Part shown: positions 1 through 9,008 of the stretch, one piece after another | Position numbering within the stretch: the stretch's first letter is position 1 | Layout: each line of letters begins with the position of its first letter | Program-made: the position numbers and the translations under genes | Assembly (NCBI GenBank): GCA_002862305.1 | Contig: PKCS01000009.1 | Span: 1-64,000, forward strand | Direction of reading: 5' to 3' | Length of the DNA: 64,000 nucleotides | Origin: Phycisphaerae bacterium | GTDB taxonomy: Bacteria; Planctomycetota; Phycisphaerae; Phycisphaerales; SM1A02 | Notes under the pieces: generated by a model | Database searches by the model: none | What the model saw: the letters and a program-made list of their open reading frames with translations, nothing else | What the model was told of the DNA's origin: nothing

Positions 1-915
1 GTCGTGTCCGGGACGATCCCGGACGAATCTGATCAGTGCCTCCACGGATCCCCCCGTGGCCGCGGGGCATCCCGGGAACCGATCGCGAAGCATGGTCGAT
101 CCCTCGAACCGTTCCTGGATCACCGCGCACACCGAGCGCACCACGTCGATGTTCGTGACCTCGTTGCCACCCCCCACGCAGTACGTCTCCCCGGGGCGGC
201 CGTCGTCCATGCAGCTCGCGAGTCCCCGGCAATGGTCGGAGACGTGCAGCCAGTCACGCACGTTCGACCCGTCACCGTAGACCGGAAGCTCCCGACCTTC
301 GAGGGCGTTGACCACCATCAGTGGAATGAGCTTCTCGGGGAACTGGTAGGGACCGTAGTTGTTGGTGCAGTTGGTGGTGATGGTCTCCAGGCCGTAGGTC
401 TCCCGATAGGCGCGGACCAGGTGGTCCGATCCGGCCTTGCTCGCGGAGTACGGTGAATTCGGTGCGTACCGGGTCCGCTCGTCGAAGGGTCGTTCCCCCT
501 CCGCGAGCGATCCGTACACCTCGTCGGTGGACACGTGGAGGAATCGGTGCGGGATCCAACCCCGGTCCTTCCGCCACGCCCGGCGGGCGGCCTTGAGCAG
601 GCTGTGCGTGCCCAGGACGTTGGTCTCGATGAACGAGTCCGGTCCCTCGATCGATCGGTCCACGTGGCTTTCCGCCGCGAGGTGCACGATCCCCGAGATC
701 CCCCCACCGGAAAGCAGTCCGGTGACCAGTTCCGTGTCCCGGATGTCGCCCTTCACGAACTCGATCCCCTCGATTCCCTCGAGGCTCATCAGGTTGCCCG
801 CGTAGGTGAGGGAATCGAGCACCACCAGCCCGTCCGCGGGCCGGTTCCGCCTCCACCAGCGGACCAGGTTCACGCCGATGAATCCGGCTCCTCCGGTCAC
901 GAGGATCTCAGGCAT
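1..915 (-). CDS. rmlB: dTDP-glucose 4,6-dehydratase RmlB (3' end cut off)
   Basis: Catalyses the second step of dTDP-L-rhamnose synthesis, converting dTDP-glucose to dTDP-4-keto-6-deoxyglucose in the cytoplasm. The reading frame is open from the ATG at 915 to the window edge, so about 305 residues are visible and the C-terminal tail is missing. The NAD-binding motif TGGAGFIG is at residues 7-14, the dehydratase signature STDEVYG at 129-135 with the catalytic T-D-E, and the YSASK proton-relay motif has Tyr156 and Lys160. The start overlaps the end of rmlD by 8 bp, so translation is probably coupled. It is the last visible gene of the rmlA-C-D-B run. Confidence 0.95.
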   Translation of the reverse strand, partial: MPEILVTGGAGFIGVNLVRWWRRNRPADGLVVLDSLTYAGNLMSLEGIEGIEFVKGDIRDTELVTGLLSGGGISGIVHLAAESHVDRSIEGPDSFIETNVLGTHSLLKAARRAWRKDRGWIPHRFLHVSTDEVYGSLAEGERPFDERTRYAPNSPYSASKAGSDHLVRAYRETYGLETITTNCTNNYGPYQFPEKLIPLMVVNALEGRELPVYGDGSNVRDWLHVSDHCRGLASCMDDGRPGETYCVGGGNEVTNIDVVRSVCAVIQERFEGSTMLRDRFPGCPAATGGSVEALIRFVRDRPGHD

Positions 916-1783
916 CGGTCAGGCCCTCCATGGTCCTTCGAAGGTTCTCCCGCCAGTCGACCGGCGGCATGCAGCGGGTGCCCTCCAGTCGATCCCAGGT
1001 CTCGGTCTTGTCCAGGACGGCGTACCCGGGACGACGCGCCGGGGTCCGCCGCTCGCTGCTCGACACCCCGGTGATCTCCGGGAGCGAGTCGAGCATCCCC
1101 AGTTCGAGTCCGATCCGGGCGATCTCGCGGGCGAAGGAGCACCACGTCGCGGTTCCATCGTCCGTCCAGTGCTGTATCCCCCCGAGCTCCCCTTCCACCA
1201 TGCACCAGATCGCGGTCGCGAGCGAGTCCGCGCTGGTGGGCGTGCCCAGCTGGTCGTCGACCACCCGAAGGGACGTCCCCGAACCCATCTGCTGAAGCAT
1301 CGACGTCAGGAAGTTCCGACCGTCTCCGGAGTAGACCCACGCCGTCCGAACGATCATCCAGGGCCCGTTCGACCGTTCCGCCACCGCACGTTCCCCCTCC
1401 AGCTTGCTGCGCCCGTACGCCGAGCCGGGATTCGTCGGTGCGTCCGTACCCAGGGGCGTCGCTCCCGAACCCTCGAAGACGTAGTCCGTCGATGGCTGGA
1501 CCAGCCGGCAGGCACGCCCCGCTGCCTCCGCGAGGTATCCGGGACCCGCCCCGTTCACCGCCCGGGCTCGAGCCTCCTCGGACTCGGCGAGGTCCACCGA
1601 GGTGTACGCGGCGGCATTGATGATCACGTCCGGCCGCACCGTGGCCACGCACTCGACGACCTCGCCCCGGTCGGAGACGTCGAGCCTCTCCCTTCCCAGC
1701 GCAACCAGCGTGCATCCCGGGGGAGCGGTTCGCTGGAGGGCTCGTGCGAGCTGTCCCCCCGACCCGGTCAGGAGCACCCGCAT
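908..1783 (-). CDS. rmlD: dTDP-4-dehydrorhamnose reductase RmlD
   Basis: Performs the last step of dTDP-L-rhamnose synthesis, the NAD(P)H-dependent reduction of dTDP-4-keto-L-rhamnose. The 291-residue protein begins MRVLLTGSGGQLA, with the Rossmann glycine motif at residues 6-12. STDYVF is at 98-103, and the catalytic YGRSK has Tyr123 and Lys127. A longer in-frame start exists upstream, but the ATG at 1783 is preferred because it makes a TGATG junction with the rmlC stop and gives the normal family length. Family assignment is secure. Confidence 0.95.
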   Translation of the reverse strand: MRVLLTGSGGQLARALQRTAPPGCTLVALGRERLDVSDRGEVVECVATVRPDVIINAAAYTSVDLAESEEARARAVNGAGPGYLAEAAGRACRLVQPSTDYVFEGSGATPLGTDAPTNPGSAYGRSKLEGERAVAERSNGPWMIVRTAWVYSGDGRNFLTSMLQQMGSGTSLRVVDDQLGTPTSADSLATAIWCMVEGELGGIQHWTDDGTATWCSFAREIARIGLELGMLDSLPEITGVSSSERRTPARRPGYAVLDKTETWDRLEGTRCMPPVDWRENLRRTMEGLTDA

Positions 1784-2328
1784 CACGGCAGCTCCCCGTC
1801 GCGCATCAGCGGGGCGGTCCGGTCGCGCTCGGAAAGGACCGGTTCGGATCCCGGGGGGATCGGCCACTCGATGCCCAGTTCGGGATCGTTCCACCGTATC
1901 GCGCGGTCTCCGGAGGGGTCGTAGAAGTCCGTGCACTTGTACTGGAGGTCGGCCGACTCGCCGAGGACCAGGAATCCGTGCGCGCATCCCGGGGGTATCC
2001 AGAGCTGTCGCTGGTCCTCCCCGGAGAGCCGGATCCCGAACCATCGAAAGGACGTCGCCGAATCCCTTCGAAGGTCGACCACCACGTCGAAGACCGCGCC
2101 GGAGGTCACCCGGACCAGCTTCCCCTGGGGGCGGTGGACCTGGTAGTGCAGGCCCCGCAGCACGCCCCGGGCCGACCGGGTGTGGTTGTCCTGGACGAAG
2201 GCCTTGTCCAGCCCCGCCGACCGGAAGGTCCGTTCGTTCCAGCTCTCGGTGAGGAATCCACGGGCGTCGCGGTGGACCGTGGTCTCCAGCAGCAGGCAGT
2301 CCTGGATCTCCGTCTCGTGTACGTGCAT
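1783..2328 (-). CDS. rmlC: dTDP-4-dehydrorhamnose 3,5-epimerase RmlC
   Basis: Epimerises dTDP-4-keto-6-deoxyglucose at C3 and C5. The 181-residue cupin contains RGLHYQ with catalytic His61 and the downstream YKCTDFYDP segment near residues 130-138, both typical of RmlC. An upstream in-frame ATG at 2352 would add eight residues. The ATG at 2328 is chosen because GAGGAAG lies 5 nt upstream and the protein then begins MHVHETEI, which matches the usual family N-terminus. It sits between rmlA and rmlD. Confidence 0.94.
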   Translation of the reverse strand: MHVHETEIQDCLLLETTVHRDARGFLTESWNERTFRSAGLDKAFVQDNHTRSARGVLRGLHYQVHRPQGKLVRVTSGAVFDVVVDLRRDSATSFRWFGIRLSGEDQRQLWIPPGCAHGFLVLGESADLQYKCTDFYDPSGDRAIRWNDPELGIEWPIPPGSEPVLSERDRTAPLMRDGELP

Positions 2329-2338
2329 GCCGGCTTCC

Positions 2339-3217
2339 TCACTTCGATCCAAGGAGTCTCAGGAGGTATTCGCCGTAGCTGTTGTCGGGCAGTTCCCCAC
2401 CGATGCGTGCGAGGTCCTCCGCCGAGATCCATCCCTGCCTCCAGGCGATCTCCTCTGGACAGGCGATCGCCAGACCCTGGCGCTGCTGGATCGCCTGCAC
2501 GAAGGAGCCCGCCTGCTGCAGGGTCTCGAACGACCCGGTGTCGAGCCACGCGGAGCCCCTGCCCAGCATCTCGACGGTCAGCTTGCCGGCCTCGAGGTAC
2601 GCCTCGTTGACGCTGGTGATCTCGAGCTCGCCCCGGTCGGACGGCCGTACCGACCTCGCGATCTCGACCACGTCGGTGTCGTAGAAGTACAGGCCGGTCA
2701 CCGCGAGTTCCGACCTCGGATTCGCCGGCTTCTCCTCGATGCCGAGGGCGTTCCCCTGCTCATCGAGTTCCACCACCCCGTAGTCCCCGGGATTGCTCAC
2801 CGGGTACGCGAACACCGTGGCCCCGGTCGGTCGTTCCGAGGTCGCTCTCAACCTGTGCCGGAGCTGTGCCCCGTAGAAGATGTTGTCCCCGAGGATCAGG
2901 GCGCAGCACGATCCGTCGATGAATCGCTCCCCGATGAGGAACGCCTGGGCCAGTCCCTCCGGGCGGGGCTGCACCCCCCACTGGATCTCCATCCCGAGTC
3001 GACTGCCGTCCCCCAGGAGCCTCATGAAGCCTTCCTGCTGCTCGGGAGTCGTGATCACCAGCACCTCGCGGATGCCGGCCAGCATGAGGGTCGAGAGCGG
3101 GTAGTAGATCATCGGCTTGTCGTAGACCGGCATCAGCTGCTTGCTCACCCCTGCCGTCAGGGGATACAGCCGGCTGCCGGTTCCTCCCGCCAGGATGATG
3201 CCTCTCCGATTACCCAT
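2339..3217 (-). CDS. rmlA: Glucose-1-phosphate thymidylyltransferase RmlA
   Basis: Makes dTDP-glucose from dTTP and glucose-1-phosphate, the entry step to dTDP-rhamnose. The 292-residue protein has the nucleotide-binding GGTGSRLYP at residues 11-19, the conserved Lys26 in [11 protein letters not shown], and the metal/sugar site GDNIFYG. The start overlaps the end of the upstream TPR gene by 8 bp and the stop is 10 bp before rmlC. The order rmlA-C-D-B is a complete rhamnose cassette attached to the end of an exosortase-type exopolysaccharide operon. Confidence 0.96.
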   Translation of the reverse strand: MGNRRGIILAGGTGSRLYPLTAGVSKQLMPVYDKPMIYYPLSTLMLAGIREVLVITTPEQQEGFMRLLGDGSRLGMEIQWGVQPRPEGLAQAFLIGERFIDGSCCALILGDNIFYGAQLRHRLRATSERPTGATVFAYPVSNPGDYGVVELDEQGNALGIEEKPANPRSELAVTGLYFYDTDVVEIARSVRPSDRGELEITSVNEAYLEAGKLTVEMLGRGSAWLDTGSFETLQQAGSFVQAIQQRQGLAIACPEEIAWRQGWISAEDLARIGGELPDNSYGEYLLRLLGSK

Positions 3218-6200
3218 TGTCCGGATCGCTCCTCGTCGTTGACTGTCCCTTCATCGACTCGATCAGTTCGGCGACCGCACTGATTCGCACCCCGCCGCGG
3301 TCTGGAGCGAGCAGCAGGGACTCCCGGGCACTCGCACGCTCCCTGCCCGCCTCGTCGCTCCTCCCGCAGCCCTCGAGGATCTCAACCAGCCGAAGGCGGT
3401 GGTCGAGGTTGCCTGGATCGACATCGATGGCGGACCGGATGCTTCGCTCCGCCGCGAGGCACTCCCCGCCGCGGAACTCGATCAACGACCTGGTCTCGAG
3501 CAGCGCGCCGCGCGCTCCGGGGGGTGCCGACTCCAGTGCCTCGTCGATGATCTCGAGGGCCATCGTCCGTTCCCCCGCAAGACCTTCCGCGTACGCGAAG
3601 GCGAGTTCGTCCGATGCGGTGAGGAAATCCTCCAGCTGGTCGGGGGTCGACGAACCAGCCGGGGTCGCGCGGAATCGTTCAAGCACGTTCGAGAGGATCA
3701 GCCTCGCGGCCTGGTCCTCGCCCCGTAACGTGAGCAACCGAGCCTCCCTGAGGTCGACGGGGTCCCGATTCGGGGCCCCGGAACTCCACAACTCGATCGC
3801 CCTGTCGGCCGCCTCGAGGTCCTCGGTCCGTCCCGTTCGCTCCGCGATGCGGAGCAGGGCGTCCGCCCGGCGCATCAGGTCCTCCTGACTCGACTGCAGC
3901 GACGAATCGATGAGCCGCATCGCCTCCCGGGCCTCGTCGTTCCCGAGGCCGAGACTGGTCTCGATCCACGAATCCTTCAGGCCGGGTCCTTCCTCGATCA
4001 ACGGACCGAACCGCTCGAGGGCCTCCCTGGCCCGGCCGGATGCGATGAGGCACTTCAGGGTGGCCAGCCGGGCCTGCTCGGGGAAGTCCGCGGGAAGCAG
4101 CACCGGGTTGCCCGCCTCTCCCAGGATGCGATCTCGATCGTCGATGACCGGGAGGTAGCGCTCCATGAACTCCATGCCGGCAGGTCCGTCGCCGAGTGCC
4201 ACGCAGAGCTCCGCCGTCCGCACCTCCTGCATCGAACGCTCGCTGGGCGTCATCCGCCCCCCCGCCCGCTTCGCGAGTTCGATCGCCTCCTCCCAGGCCC
4301 CCGAGGACAATGCACTCTCCATCGCCCACAGGCATGGCTCGACCGCCGACGGCCGCTGGTCCATGGCGGTCATCGCGATGTCCAAGGCGCCCGGGTGGTC
4401 CCCCACCGAGCGGTGGAGCTGCCAGGAGAGTCTCGCGGCTTCCAGGCTCGCGGGCAGCTGCCGGGTGAGTTCGCCCGACCTCCGCACGTGCCCGGACTCG
4501 GGCGCCAGCGCCCCGGTCCTTCGATCGGTCGCATCGATCCTCAGCTGCTGGATCGATGCGCTTTCCGGAAGCGCTGCCCGGAGTGACTCGATCGCGCGGC
4601 TGGTGGTCCGGAGGTCCCCGGCGGCCATCGATTCGTCGACCAGTTCCCGGGAGGCATCGACGTTCCCCGGATCCAGCTTGAGGACCCGTTCCAGGAGTTC
4701 GATCCGTTCCAGCGTTCCAGGTGGGTCGGGGAGCGATCGATAGAGTGCCATCCAGGACCGGGGATCCTCCGGTGCGGATTCCGACAACCGGCGATCCCAG
4801 CGGGGCGCCTCCCCGGGATCCCCGCCGGGGGGATGGATGAGGATCCGGTACCTGATCCGCTCCTCCTCCGTGAGGCCATCATCCTCGTTGATCGTGGAGT
4901 ACGCCTCCTCCATCCGTCCGAGCTTCGCCAGGAGGCGGGCCTTCCCGAGTCGCGCGAGCACGTTGCCCGGGTCCTGCTGGAGGACCTCGTCGTAGCCGGC
5001 CAGCGCCTCCTCGAACCGTTCCCGTCGTTCCAGCAGGCCGGTCCGGTACAGGTGATCCACGGTGGAAGTCCCGGGGCTCGTGAATTGTTCGTGCACGTCG
5101 GGCACGCCCCGACCCTTCACCCGACGATCACCGGGACCATCCTCGACCAGCAGTTCCCGGTAGCGTTCGAGGTACTCGAGCGCGAGCCCTCCGTGGCCGG
5201 TCTTCTGGAGGAGGTCGATCAACGTGGGGTAGAGCTCGACCAGTCCGGGCCGGAGGTCCAGCACCCGCCTGAGGTAGCTGATCGCCTGGAGTGGGTCGGG
5301 GTCCTCCCCCGCCCTGAGGAGTGCCGACATCGCGAGGGCGCCGGGCAGCGAGGCGTTGCCCGCCTCGACGATGTCCCCGACGGAGACGATCGCCTCGGCC
5401 TTCGATCTGGGCGAGAGATCCTCGCCTCGCAGGGCACGCCCTGCTCGCGCGAGCACGTGGAGCGGGGAATCCTCGCCGAGTCGATCACCCACCACCTCGA
5501 GGGAGGCCTCCGCGAGATCCGGGGCGTGCGTCCAGACCCCGGGGATCCGGAGCACCATTCGCGCGGAGTCCAGGTCGTCGGCGAGTTCGTCGTGGATGGA
5601 TCGGATCAGCTGGAGTCTCGACTCCCAGGAGCCGCCTTCACGTCCGTAGTGGTCCATGATCCTCCGGAAGGCGGCCCGCCGTTCCGGGGATCCCTCCGGC
5701 AGCCCGCGGGCGGCGTCCAGCATCGAGTCGATCACGAGCTGCCGTGCCCGGGCGTCGTTCGAGCGACGTGCCTGGATCATGTCCGCCTCTGAATCAGTCC
5801 CCCCACGCCTCCTGAGGTGTTCGATCAGCGCCCCGTCGTCCCGGTCGTCCCCGAGTTCCGGAAGCTCGATGATCCTCAGGACGTCCTCGTGGTCGATCGA
5901 ATCGCTCGACACGACCTCTTCGCGTGCGAACCTGAGTCCCTCTTCGTCGGACTCGATGAAGGCGGCCTCGGCCACCAGTGGCAGCAGGACGCTGGCGTCC
6001 ACCCCTGCATCCCTCCACCCCAGGTAGCGCGCCTTGACGTTCTCGAACAGGCTGTCGCCCTGGTCCATGCGGCGGTCGGCGGCGGACGCGTTTCGACCGG
6101 TTCGCGCGAGCTCGACCAGGACCAGGCATTCCAGCACCGACACGTCGATCGACGGGTGCTTCACGGCCAGCAGGGCGGTGGTGTCGATCGCGCTGCCGAA

Positions 6201-7517
6201 CTGCCGCTCGTCGAGGTACGCCCGGGCCAGGAGCATTCCCGCGAGCTTCGCTCCCGAGCGCTTGAAGGCGCGCTGGTAGGCCTCGATGGCCCGGGCATCC
6301 CGGCCGACCTCCTCCAGCAGCAGGCCCTCGAGGACCAGGAGGTAGTCGGCGAGTTCCCCATCGACGTCGACACCCTCGATCCCCCTCAGTTCCAGCAGGC
6401 CTTCCCGGGGATGGACCGGTGTGCCCGAGCGGATCGACCGGTCCAGTCTCGCGATCGCCTCGTCAAGCGGGGTGCGGGGATCCTCCGGTTCCTCCGGGTC
6501 CATCACCAGGAGGCCGTCGTCCACCGCTGCCGGCAGGGTGGCGGCCTGGATGGCCCGGAGCAGGGTCGCTGCTCGGAGGAATCGCCCGTCTTCGGGAAAC
6601 CGCCCGGCTGCGGCGTCCGCGGTGTCCAGGGCCCCGGCCACGTCCCCCGCTCGCCACTGGAGACCGACGAGTTCATGCGCCACCTCGGAATCCTTCATCG
6701 CGGCCTCCCGGATCACGGACTCGATCCGTTCCCGCCGGCCTTGCAGTCCGAGGTGTTCGAGCCGGGATCGAAGATCGACCAGCCGTTCCGGAGTGAGGTC
6801 CTCCTGTTCCGACATCCGGGAGGCCAGGACCCGCGCCTCGAGCTTGCGACCCATCCCCTGCAGCAGCAGGATCCGGGCCAGGTCGACCTCCTCGGTCGAT
6901 CCGTGCTTCTCGATGGCCTCGAGTACGGCCTCGGGTGACTCCCCCATCCCCATGCGAAGCTCGTACTCCAGCATCACCCACCGTCCGTCATCGGGATCGA
7001 GTTCCCTCAGCCGGTCGATCGCTTCCAGTGCCCGGCGGGGCCTGCCTGAACTCTGTTCCAGTCGGGCCAGCCGGATCAGTACCTCCGCGTCCGGCTCGAG
7101 GAGGCGACCCGCGATCTCCAGTGCCTCGGCCGGACGGTTCGTGGACAGGTACGCATCGAACAGGGCCTTCAACGCGGGCTGGTTGCCGGGATCGAGCTCC
7201 AGCACCGCCTCGTACTGGTTGATGGCGCTCGCCAGGTGCCTTCGATCACCGGAGGGGTCTGGGTTCCTGAGCCTCGACCCCGCGTAGGCAAGGAGCAGTT
7301 CCGGGTCCTTCCTCCGATGTTCCGCCGCATAGCTGAGCAGCCTCAGCGCCAGTTCGTGTTCGCCCCGCTCGTGGGCAGCGATGCCCTCCGTGACCGCGGT
7401 GTCGATCCGCCTTTGCCGGTTCCATGCGGCAAAGCCCATCCACGCACTCACCATGCCCGTGCACACCACGAGCAGGATCCCCAGCAGCCAAAGTCGTCGC
7501 TTGACCCGTCTGTTCAT
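3210..7517 (-). CDS. Giant membrane-anchored TPR-repeat protein
   Basis: A protein of 1435 residues with one N-terminal membrane segment (about residues 8-30, after a basic MNRRVKRR start), so most of it probably lies outside the cytoplasm. Helical tetratricopeptide repeats recur along it, for example near residues 95-200 and 800-870, recognisable by repeated LELDPGN/LQQDPGN-type turns. It resembles in size, position and repeat type the large TPR proteins of exosortase/PEP-CTERM exopolysaccharide loci (PrsT-like), which are thought to scaffold polymer assembly. That role is inferred from context. It lies 38 bp after the sugar-transferase gene and overlaps rmlA by 8 bp. Confidence 0.8.
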   Translation of the reverse strand: MNRRVKRRLWLLGILLVVCTGMVSAWMGFAAWNRQRRIDTAVTEGIAAHERGEHELALRLLSYAAEHRRKDPELLLAYAGSRLRNPDPSGDRRHLASAINQYEAVLELDPGNQPALKALFDAYLSTNRPAEALEIAGRLLEPDAEVLIRLARLEQSSGRPRRALEAIDRLRELDPDDGRWVMLEYELRMGMGESPEAVLEAIEKHGSTEEVDLARILLLQGMGRKLEARVLASRMSEQEDLTPERLVDLRSRLEHLGLQGRRERIESVIREAAMKDSEVAHELVGLQWRAGDVAGALDTADAAAGRFPEDGRFLRAATLLRAIQAATLPAAVDDGLLVMDPEEPEDPRTPLDEAIARLDRSIRSGTPVHPREGLLELRGIEGVDVDGELADYLLVLEGLLLEEVGRDARAIEAYQRAFKRSGAKLAGMLLARAYLDERQFGSAIDTTALLAVKHPSIDVSVLECLVLVELARTGRNASAADRRMDQGDSLFENVKARYLGWRDAGVDASVLLPLVAEAAFIESDEEGLRFAREEVVSSDSIDHEDVLRIIELPELGDDRDDGALIEHLRRRGGTDSEADMIQARRSNDARARQLVIDSMLDAARGLPEGSPERRAAFRRIMDHYGREGGSWESRLQLIRSIHDELADDLDSARMVLRIPGVWTHAPDLAEASLEVVGDRLGEDSPLHVLARAGRALRGEDLSPRSKAEAIVSVGDIVEAGNASLPGALAMSALLRAGEDPDPLQAISYLRRVLDLRPGLVELYPTLIDLLQKTGHGGLALEYLERYRELLVEDGPGDRRVKGRGVPDVHEQFTSPGTSTVDHLYRTGLLERRERFEEALAGYDEVLQQDPGNVLARLGKARLLAKLGRMEEAYSTINEDDGLTEEERIRYRILIHPPGGDPGEAPRWDRRLSESAPEDPRSWMALYRSLPDPPGTLERIELLERVLKLDPGNVDASRELVDESMAAGDLRTTSRAIESLRAALPESASIQQLRIDATDRRTGALAPESGHVRRSGELTRQLPASLEAARLSWQLHRSVGDHPGALDIAMTAMDQRPSAVEPCLWAMESALSSGAWEEAIELAKRAGGRMTPSERSMQEVRTAELCVALGDGPAGMEFMERYLPVIDDRDRILGEAGNPVLLPADFPEQARLATLKCLIASGRAREALERFGPLIEEGPGLKDSWIETSLGLGNDEAREAMRLIDSSLQSSQEDLMRRADALLRIAERTGRTEDLEAADRAIELWSSGAPNRDPVDLREARLLTLRGEDQAARLILSNVLERFRATPAGSSTPDQLEDFLTASDELAFAYAEGLAGERTMALEIIDEALESAPPGARGALLETRSLIEFRGGECLAAERSIRSAIDVDPGNLDHRLRLVEILEGCGRSDEAGRERASARESLLLAPDRGGVRISAVAELIESMKGQSTTRSDPDNG

Positions 7518-7555
7518 GACTCCTCGATTCCAGGATCACGCTGCATGGGGGACCT

Positions 7556-8995
7556 CTACCCGGAGATCGTCCGCTGGATGGTCTTGATGCATATCTTCGC
7601 ATCGAGGAGGAGGCTGGCCTTGTTCACGTACTCGATGTCGTAGCGGATCCACTCCTGGAAGTCGAGCCCCGGGGCGCGGGTCCGCTCGACCTGCCACAGG
7701 CCGGTGATCCCCGGTCGCACGCTCAGTCTCGCCTCCCGCCATGCGGGGCAGAACTGGTTCTCCTTGTCGGGGCTGGGTCGAGGTCCGACGAGGCTCATGT
7801 CCCCGGTCAGCACGTTCCAGAACTGGGGGAGCTCGTCGAGGTGAAACCGCCTGAGGACCTTGCCGATCCTCGTGATCCTGGGGTCGTCCCGGATGAACAC
7901 CTGTGGCCCGTCGGCCAGGTTGTCCGACTGGAGGTCCTTCACCATCGCCTCGGCGTTGTTGAGCATGGTCCGGAACTTCCAGCACTTGAACTCCCGACCA
8001 CCCCGGGTCTGACGCTTGTGCCCGAAGAAGATCGGCCAGCCGTCGTCCGCCACCACCGCGATCGCCACCACCAGGAGGATCGGGGAGAGCGCGAGGAGGA
8101 TCAGGAACGACACCGTCATGTCGATCAGTCGCTTCGCGAGGAGGTAGGCGGTCAGTTCAGGCTTGCGGATCCCGACCCGGCGATTCTCCGCTCCGGAACG
8201 GATGTCCCCCACGTCGATCATCCTGAGTCTTCGCTCGGGGGGGATCCGGCCCTCGTCCAGGGCGGCGCAGGGACCGATCAGCATGCCGTCACGGTCCCGT
8301 CCACCCTCGAAACCGATCCAGGCGGGCGAGATGATGTGGGATATGGAACCGAGCTGCTCGGGCTCCAGGCCCCAGACCCCGGGCATCAGCTCGCGGACGC
8401 CCTCGATGGCCCGGGAGGGGTCCTTCCAGGAGGCGACGATGCTGTCGAGCAGCTTCAGGGATCGATCACGGTTGGTCCCGTCCGCGAGCGTCCCGTCGAT
8501 CCGGTACTGGTCGGTTCGGGTCCAGTCGATGTACCGGCGGAGTTCCGTCCATCCCTGTCGCCGGCTGGCGCATTCCGACCACGCCTGGGCGAGGCTGGGA
8601 CGCCGGGTGAGCAGCACCCTGCAGGAGCCCGCATGGTGGTCCCCGTACTCCCTGGAGACCCTGACCAGTTCGTCGTTCGGATTGACCACGATCCTCTCGA
8701 CGTAGCTTCGCCTGGTGTCCATCACCCTGATCCGGGACAGCGGCGCCTGGTTCCAGACCATGGCGTTGGCGAGCTGGGTGAGGTCGAAGACCGCACACTG
8801 CCCGGGCTCCATCAGCATGAAGAGGTCGCTTCCGGCCTGGAGTTCCAGATCCTCCTCCCGCCTGACGCACTGGACCCCCTGCGATCGCCAGAACGCATCG
8901 TGGATCTCGACGACATCGAGTCCCCAGATCCGGGGTCCCGGCGTGTCGAGGGCACCCTCTCGGGGCGTTGGTTCTACTTCACTGGTCGATGGCAT
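7556..8995 (-). CDS. Polyprenol-phosphate sugar transferase with N-terminal nucleotidyltransferase-like region
   Basis: Likely attaches the first sugar-1-phosphate to undecaprenyl phosphate to start the repeat unit. The C-terminal half (about 285-479) is a canonical bacterial sugar transferase: a membrane segment near 293-315, then GWPIFFGHKR, FKCWKFRTM, DELPQFWNVLTGDMSLVGPRP around 387-407 and VRPGITGLWQVERTR. The first 280 residues are not the usual CoA-binding-like domain of WbaP/EpsE proteins. They read as a degenerate nucleotide-sugar pyrophosphorylase plus a few hexapeptide turns (around 223-245). It starts 13 bp after the Wzc-like gene ends. Function of the C-terminal half is firm; that of the N-terminal half is unknown. 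Confidence 0.88.
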   Translation of the reverse strand: MPSTSEVEPTPREGALDTPGPRIWGLDVVEIHDAFWRSQGVQCVRREEDLELQAGSDLFMLMEPGQCAVFDLTQLANAMVWNQAPLSRIRVMDTRRSYVERIVVNPNDELVRVSREYGDHHAGSCRVLLTRRPSLAQAWSECASRRQGWTELRRYIDWTRTDQYRIDGTLADGTNRDRSLKLLDSIVASWKDPSRAIEGVRELMPGVWGLEPEQLGSISHIISPAWIGFEGGRDRDGMLIGPCAALDEGRIPPERRLRMIDVGDIRSGAENRRVGIRKPELTAYLLAKRLIDMTVSFLILLALSPILLVVAIAVVADDGWPIFFGHKRQTRGGREFKCWKFRTMLNNAEAMVKDLQSDNLADGPQVFIRDDPRITRIGKVLRRFHLDELPQFWNVLTGDMSLVGPRPSPDKENQFCPAWREARLSVRPGITGLWQVERTRAPGLDFQEWIRYDIEYVNKASLLLDAKICIKTIQRTISG

Positions 8996-9008
8996 GTCCC
9001 GTCCCGGT

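Noticed and set aside
3210-7517. Plus-strand genes opposite the TPR gene
   Set aside because: Several long plus-strand frames exist, but they are mirror frames of the TPR gene without any recognisable domain.
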